NCBI GenBank assembly: GCA_040392005.1
Contig: JBEBWT010000044.1
Location: forward strand, 1 to 16,004
Direction of reading: 5' to 3'
From: DASRQK01 sp040392005
GTDB lineage: Bacteria; Bacteroidota; Bacteroidia; Sphingobacteriales; Sphingobacteriaceae
DNA length: 16,004 bases
Position 1 is the first letter of the stretch. Every line of letters starts with the position of its first letter. The notes under the pieces were generated by a model, which was not told the DNA's origin, made no database searches, and saw only the letters and a program-made list of their open reading frames with translations. Both the position numbers and the translations under genes were made by a program. Below, in pieces: positions 12,559 through 16,004 of the stretch.

Positions 12559-13728
12559 ATGAAGTATAACCAACGGGGTGTATCAGCCGGCAAAGAGGAT
12601 GTGCACAACGCCATTAAAGACATTGACAAAGGGCTTTATCCTAAAGCATTCTGCAAAATAATCCCTGATATTCTGGGCGGTGATGATCAGTGGTGCAACA
12701 TCATGCACGCGGACGGTGCCGGAACCAAATCTTCCCTGGCCTATGCTTACTGGAAGGAAACAGGTGATCTGTCCGTGTGGAAGGGGATTGCCCAGGATGC
12801 GATCATCATGAATCTGGATGATCTGCTCTGCGTGGGCGCAGTGGACAATATTCTGTTGTCCTCGACCATCGGGCGCAATAAAAACCTGGTACCGGGTGAA
12901 GTCATTGCGGCTATCATCAACGGCACGGAGGAAATTCTGGCCGAATTGCGTGAACTGGGCATAGGCATCTATTCCACAGGAGGTGAAACGGCAGATGTGG
13001 GAGATATTGTCCGCACCATTATCGTGGACAGCACAGTCACCTGCCGCATGAAACGTGCGGATGTAATCTCCAATGACCGCATACAAGCAGGTGATGTGAT
13101 CGTGGGCCTGGCCTCATCGGGGCAAGCCAGCTATGAACTTGAATATAATGGAGGAATGGGTTCCAACGGGCTGACTTCTGCCAGGCACGATGTGTTCAAC
13201 AAAACCATTGCCGGCAGATTCCCTGAAACCTACGACCCGGGCATACCCGAAGAACTGGTATTCGCGGGCAGCAGGGCATTGACCGATCCGATTCCGGTAG
13301 GGGAAGGAAAAAGTGTGACGGCAGGAAAACTGGTGCTGTCCCCTACCCGTACCTACGCACCGGTCATCCGGGAAATTCTGCAGCGGCACCGGCAGGAAAT
13401 ACACGGCATGGTGCATTGCAGCGGCGGTGCACAGACCAAAGTGCTGCACTTTATCGATGATCTGCATGTGATCAAGGACACTTTATTTCCGGTGCCTCCA
13501 TTGTTCAACCTGATTCAGGAAGAATCCGGAACATCCTGGGAGGAAATGTACAAGGTATTCAATATGGGTCACCGCATGGAGTTGTATGTACCGGAGGAGA
13601 TAGCCGGTGAACTGATCCGGATTTCTGAATCCTTTGGGGTAGCCGCTCAGGTGGTCGGCCGGGTGGAAGCCGCTGCGGTCAAGCAGGTGACGATCCGTTC
13701 CGGACAGGGGGAGTTTGTTTATCATTAA
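12559..13728 (+). CDS. purM: Phosphoribosylformylglycinamidine cyclo-ligase (AIR synthase), Bacteroidota type
   Basis: 389 residues from the ATG at 12559; an in-frame TTG at 12538 is part of the promoter. It makes aminoimidazole ribonucleotide from FGAM and ATP, the fifth step of purine synthesis. The PurM/ThiL fold is seen in MHADGAGTKSSLAY (about 49-62), GIAQDAIIMNLDDLLCVGA (about 76-94), STGGETADVGD (about 139-149), GDVIVGLASSG and the C-terminal domain with HGMVHCSGGAQTKV. It is about 45 residues longer than E. coli PurM and diverged from it, but it closely follows the form shared by Bacteroidota (YNxRGVSAxKEDVHNAIK at the N-terminus). It is not adjacent to other pur genes. Transcription is from its own -7 box. 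Confidence 0.9.
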   Translation: MKYNQRGVSAGKEDVHNAIKDIDKGLYPKAFCKIIPDILGGDDQWCNIMHADGAGTKSSLAYAYWKETGDLSVWKGIAQDAIIMNLDDLLCVGAVDNILLSSTIGRNKNLVPGEVIAAIINGTEEILAELRELGIGIYSTGGETADVGDIVRTIIVDSTVTCRMKRADVISNDRIQAGDVIVGLASSGQASYELEYNGGMGSNGLTSARHDVFNKTIAGRFPETYDPGIPEELVFAGSRALTDPIPVGEGKSVTAGKLVLSPTRTYAPVIREILQRHRQEIHGMVHCSGGAQTKVLHFIDDLHVIKDTLFPVPPLFNLIQEESGTSWEEMYKVFNMGHRMELYVPEEIAGELIRISESFGVAAQVVGRVEAAAVKQVTIRSGQGEFVYH

Positions 13729-13758
13729 ACCTCTGCCGTGTATCCTAAAATCCCGGTT

Positions 13759-13800
13759 GTTTTTCGCCTACCGTTTTTCATTTCCAGTTTTTCATTCGTC
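13759..13800 (+). repeat. Three GTTTTTC elements with a 14-bp period, upstream of lgt
   Basis: GTTTTTC starts at 13759, 13773 and 13787, exactly 14 bp apart, each followed by seven more variable bases. An inverted copy GAAAAAC lies at 13822-13828 beside the putative lgt -7 region. This is either an imperfect tandem repeat or a set of protein-binding sites. The gap from 13729 to 13867 holds no gene and no good terminator for purM. Confidence 0.45.
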
Positions 13801-13829
13801 CCGGTGCTGTTATTTTTTCGGGAAAAACG

Positions 13830-13837
13830 TATATTTA
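13830..13837 (+). promoter_or_regulatory. Putative -7 element of lgt
   Basis: TATATTTA differs from TAnnTTTG only in the last base. It lies 30 bases before the ATG at 13868. Confidence 0.35.
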
Positions 13838-13867
13838 CCCTCATAAATCATTAAAAAAGACACTGTA

Positions 13868-14722
13868 ATGAGTTTTCTGACCGCGATTTTCTGGGACACC
13901 AATCCGATTTTCTTTACCGTACTGGGGTATGAGCTGCATTATTATACCCTTTGTTTTATGCTGGCATTTCTGGTCAGTTACGTTGTCATGCTCAAGGTGT
14001 TCAGGCGGGAAAATAAGTCCCAGGAACTCCTGGACCAACTGAGCATCTACATATTTGTGGGTACGCTGCTCGGTGCCAGGCTGGGACACTGCCTTTTTTA
14101 TGAATTTGATTATTATAAGGATCACTTGCTGGAAATGTTCCTGCCATTCAGGTTTGAGGACGGTCAGTTCAGACTGACCGGTTTTCACGGACTGGCCAGT
14201 CACGGAGGCGGGATCGGGATATTGATCGGTCTGTATCTGTACAGCAGGAAGACCAAAATGGATTTCATCTGGCTGGCGGATCGGCTGGCCATTGTCGTGG
14301 CCGCTGCCGGCTCCCTGATCCGGTTGGGCAATTTTTTCAACTCCGAAATTATCGGCTTGCCTTCCGGGTTGCCCTGGGCAGTCATATTCGCACGGGTGGA
14401 CGATATTCCGAGGCATCCCGCACAACTATATGAAGCCATTGCCTATTTTCTGATCTTTCTGCTTCTGTGGGTACTTTACAAACGTTCCTCTTCGCTCAAG
14501 CGGGGACAATTGCTGGGGATCCTCTTTGTCACCATGTTCAGTGTCCGGTTTTTGATGGAATTTATAAAGGAAAACCAGGAAGCATTTGAAGATAGTATGA
14601 ATCTGAATATGGGTCAGTGGCTCAGTGTTCCATTCTTGCTTGTAGGGTTCTATCTGATTTTCCGGAAAAATAAGAAAGTCGATCAGATTCCGGCCACTGC
14701 GGGCAAGGGTAAACGCAAGTAA
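13868..14722 (+). CDS. lgt: Prolipoprotein diacylglyceryl transferase
   Basis: 284 residues, usual length. It transfers diacylglycerol from phosphatidylglycerol to the lipobox Cys of prolipoproteins at the inner membrane. About seven membrane segments are visible (for instance 27-46, 59-75, 113-126, 139-150, 190-205, 214-225, 251-266). Conserved features are the Lgt signature stretch AGSLIRLGNFFNSEIIG at 147-163 (Arg152, Asn155), the essential-His region SHGGG with His112, RHPAQLYEA at 182-190, and RFLMEFIKENQE with Arg227. The C-terminus is basic (KGKRK), consistent with a cytosolic end. The ATG at 13868 gives the usual N-terminal region. It is convergent with aroQ, only five bases between stops. 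Confidence 0.95.
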   Translation: MSFLTAIFWDTNPIFFTVLGYELHYYTLCFMLAFLVSYVVMLKVFRRENKSQELLDQLSIYIFVGTLLGARLGHCLFYEFDYYKDHLLEMFLPFRFEDGQFRLTGFHGLASHGGGIGILIGLYLYSRKTKMDFIWLADRLAIVVAAAGSLIRLGNFFNSEIIGLPSGLPWAVIFARVDDIPRHPAQLYEAIAYFLIFLLLWVLYKRSSSLKRGQLLGILFVTMFSVRFLMEFIKENQEAFEDSMNLNMGQWLSVPFLLVGFYLIFRKNKKVDQIPATAGKGKRK

Positions 14723-14727
14723 TCCGT

Positions 14728-15153
14728 TTAGTTTCCGATTAGGGCCAGGATGGCCAATCTATAACTGTCCAGGCCGAATCCGCTGATTACGCCCCTGCAA
14801 TTTCCGGCCATATAGGAATGGTGCCGGAAGGCTTCGCGGGCATGGACATTGGAAATATGCACTTCTACCACCGGAGTTTCGATGGCAGCTATGGCATCGG
14901 CCAGGGCCAGAGAAGTATGCGTATAGGCTCCTGCATTAAACACAATACCTTTATAGTCTGCAAATCCCACTTCATGGAGTTTGTCAATCAGCACTCCTTC
15001 ATGATTGCTCTGGAAATATTCAACGGCCAGCCCGGAAAAGTTCTTTTTCAGGCTTTCCAGATAATTTTCAAAGGAATTCCCTCCATAAATAGCAGGTTCC
15101 CGTACCCCCAGCAGGTTGAGATTGGGTCCGTTAATGATGATTATTTTGTCCAT
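14728..15153 (-). CDS. aroQ: 3-dehydroquinate dehydratase, type II
   Basis: 141 residues from the ATG at 15153-15151; an in-frame TTG three codons upstream is disregarded. It removes water from 3-dehydroquinate in the shikimate pathway. Signature elements of the dodecameric type II enzyme: INGPNLNLLGVREP at 7-20 (Arg18), catalytic Tyr23 in AIYGG, NHEG at 50-53, FNAGAYTHTS at 72-81 (Asn73, His79), VEVHISN at 96-102 (His99) and REAFRHHSY at 106-114 (Arg110). The length matches the family. It is divergent from murI with 84 bp between. Confidence 0.96.
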   Translation of the reverse strand: MDKIIIINGPNLNLLGVREPAIYGGNSFENYLESLKKNFSGLAVEYFQSNHEGVLIDKLHEVGFADYKGIVFNAGAYTHTSLALADAIAAIETPVVEVHISNVHAREAFRHHSYMAGNCRGVISGFGLDSYRLAILALIGN

Positions 15154-15237
15154 GACGGGCAAATTGCAAAATAATTATGATATTTTTAGCATCGGAAAAA
15201 GATTTTGATAGCAGTAGTTTAGGAGCATTATTGATTT

Positions 15238-16004
15238 ATGGGACCCATTGGCATTTTTGATTCGGGATTCGGCGGACTTACGGTCTTCCGGGAGATCGAA
15301 AAGCAACTTCCGGAATACGATTATCTGTACCTGGGGGACAATGCCCGGGTGCCCTATGGCAACCGTTCCCATGAAACGGTTTATGAATATACCAAAGAAT
15401 GCGTGGAGATCCTGTTCGGTATGGGTTGTTCGCTGGTCGTGCTGGCCTGCAACACGGCTTCGGCTAAGGCATTGCGTACTATTCAGCGGGGGGACCTGCC
15501 GCTCTATTCCGATATGAAAAAGGTGCTGGGCGTGATCCGTCCCACTGCCGAGCGCATCGGGGAGTTCACCCGGACGGGAGAAATCGGTATTCTGGCCACT
15601 ACCGGCACCGTGGTTTCCCAATCCTATCCCATAGAAATCAACAACTTCTTTCCAGATGTCAAGGTGTATCAGCAGGCCTGCCCTATGTGGGTACCGCTGA
15701 TCGAAAGCGGAGATCTGGATTCACCGGCCACCCATTATTATACCCGGCTTTACCTGAATGCCCTGCTGGCCCAGTCCCCGCAGATTGATACTGTCGTGTT
15801 GGCCTGTACCCATTATCCGCTGATCTATTCCCTGATCCGTGAATACCTGCCTGCGCACATCCAACTGATCGGGCAGGGCAAGCTGGTCGCGGAGAGCCTT
15901 GAAGACTATATGCATCGCCATCCGGAAATCGGCGAACTTTGCTCCAAAAACGGAAAACGTGAATTCCTGACTACCGACAATGCTTCGGATTTTGAGGAGA
16001 TCGG
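15238..16004 (+). CDS. murI: Glutamate racemase (C-terminus cut by window end)
   Basis: About 255 residues are present from the ATG at 15238; the family is usually 260-285 long, so only the last part is missing. It interconverts L- and D-glutamate for peptidoglycan. The start is MGPIGIFDSGFGGLTV, with Asp8 and Ser9 in the catalytic/substrate pocket. YLGDNARVPYGNRS is at 31-44. The first catalytic cysteine is Cys71 (VLACNTASA) and the second Cys190 (VLACTHYPL, with His192). The frame stays open to 16004 with no disruption. An AGGAG at 15221-15225 lies 12 nt before the ATG and may act as a ribosome binding site. A near-consensus -7 box (TATTTTTA) is at 15181-15188. Confidence 0.96.
   Translation, partial: MGPIGIFDSGFGGLTVFREIEKQLPEYDYLYLGDNARVPYGNRSHETVYEYTKECVEILFGMGCSLVVLACNTASAKALRTIQRGDLPLYSDMKKVLGVIRPTAERIGEFTRTGEIGILATTGTVVSQSYPIEINNFFPDVKVYQQACPMWVPLIESGDLDSPATHYYTRLYLNALLAQSPQIDTVVLACTHYPLIYSLIREYLPAHIQLIGQGKLVAESLEDYMHRHPEIGELCSKNGKREFLTTDNASDFEEI

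Overview
The window comes from a member of the Bacteroidota, probably an environmental lineage near Sphingobacteriia, Chitinophagia or Saprospiria; I cannot place it more finely. Four things point there. There is a large outer-membrane beta-barrel protein with a carboxypeptidase-regulatory-like N-terminus. The genes rpsU-xerC-hpf are clustered. The purM gene is of the roughly 389-residue Bacteroidota type. Several genes carry exact copies of the Bacteroidota sigma-A -7 element TAnnTTTG (rpsU, purM, pyrE, fic, the sulfatase gene, the ferritin gene and a small hypothetical gene). Shine-Dalgarno sequences are mostly absent, also as expected; rpsU and hpf are the striking exceptions.

Layout. 1-224 (-): N-terminal part of a PIG3-type quinone oxidoreductase. 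315-3038 (-): TonB-dependent-receptor-like outer-membrane beta-barrel protein. 3101-3136: strong intrinsic terminator of the ferritin gene (3177-3704, -). 3810-4181 (-): small hypothetical gene whose promoter lies inside a perfect 12-bp dyad. 4283-5795 (-): hpf, xerC, rpsU (transcribed rpsU first), with several inverted repeats between rpsU and xerC. 5892-6524 (-): HAD hydrolase. 6587-6660 (+): tRNA with CAT anticodon, followed by a terminator. 6809-7930 (-): AT-rich, self-inhibited class II Fic AMP-transferase with operator-like repeats upstream. 8118-10652 (-): exported sulfatase fused to a formylglycine-generating enzyme (FGE) domain that keeps both catalytic cysteines. 10748-11839 (-): pyrE followed by an SRPBCC protein, divergent from a Nudix hydrolase (11862-12446, +). 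12559-13728 (+): purM. 13868-14722 (+): lgt, convergent with aroQ (14728-15153, -). 15238-16004 (+): murI, cut by the window end.

Most of the window is housekeeping: ribosome function (bS21, HPF, tRNA), nucleotide synthesis (PyrE, PurM), lipoprotein and peptidoglycan synthesis (Lgt, MurI), the shikimate pathway (AroQ), iron storage (ferritin) and chromosome-dimer resolution (XerC). The accessory parts are the fic gene, the sulfatase-FGE gene and the outer-membrane protein. The most interesting signals are the sulfatase-FGE fusion, which carries substrate and maturase in one exported chain; the dyad operator over the hypothetical gene's promoter; strong Shine-Dalgarno sequences restricted to rpsU and hpf; and start codons of pyrE and fic that sit immediately after a -7 box, suggesting leaderless mRNAs. 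No intergenic gap exceeds 300 bases. No insertion sequence, CRISPR array or prophage gene was seen.
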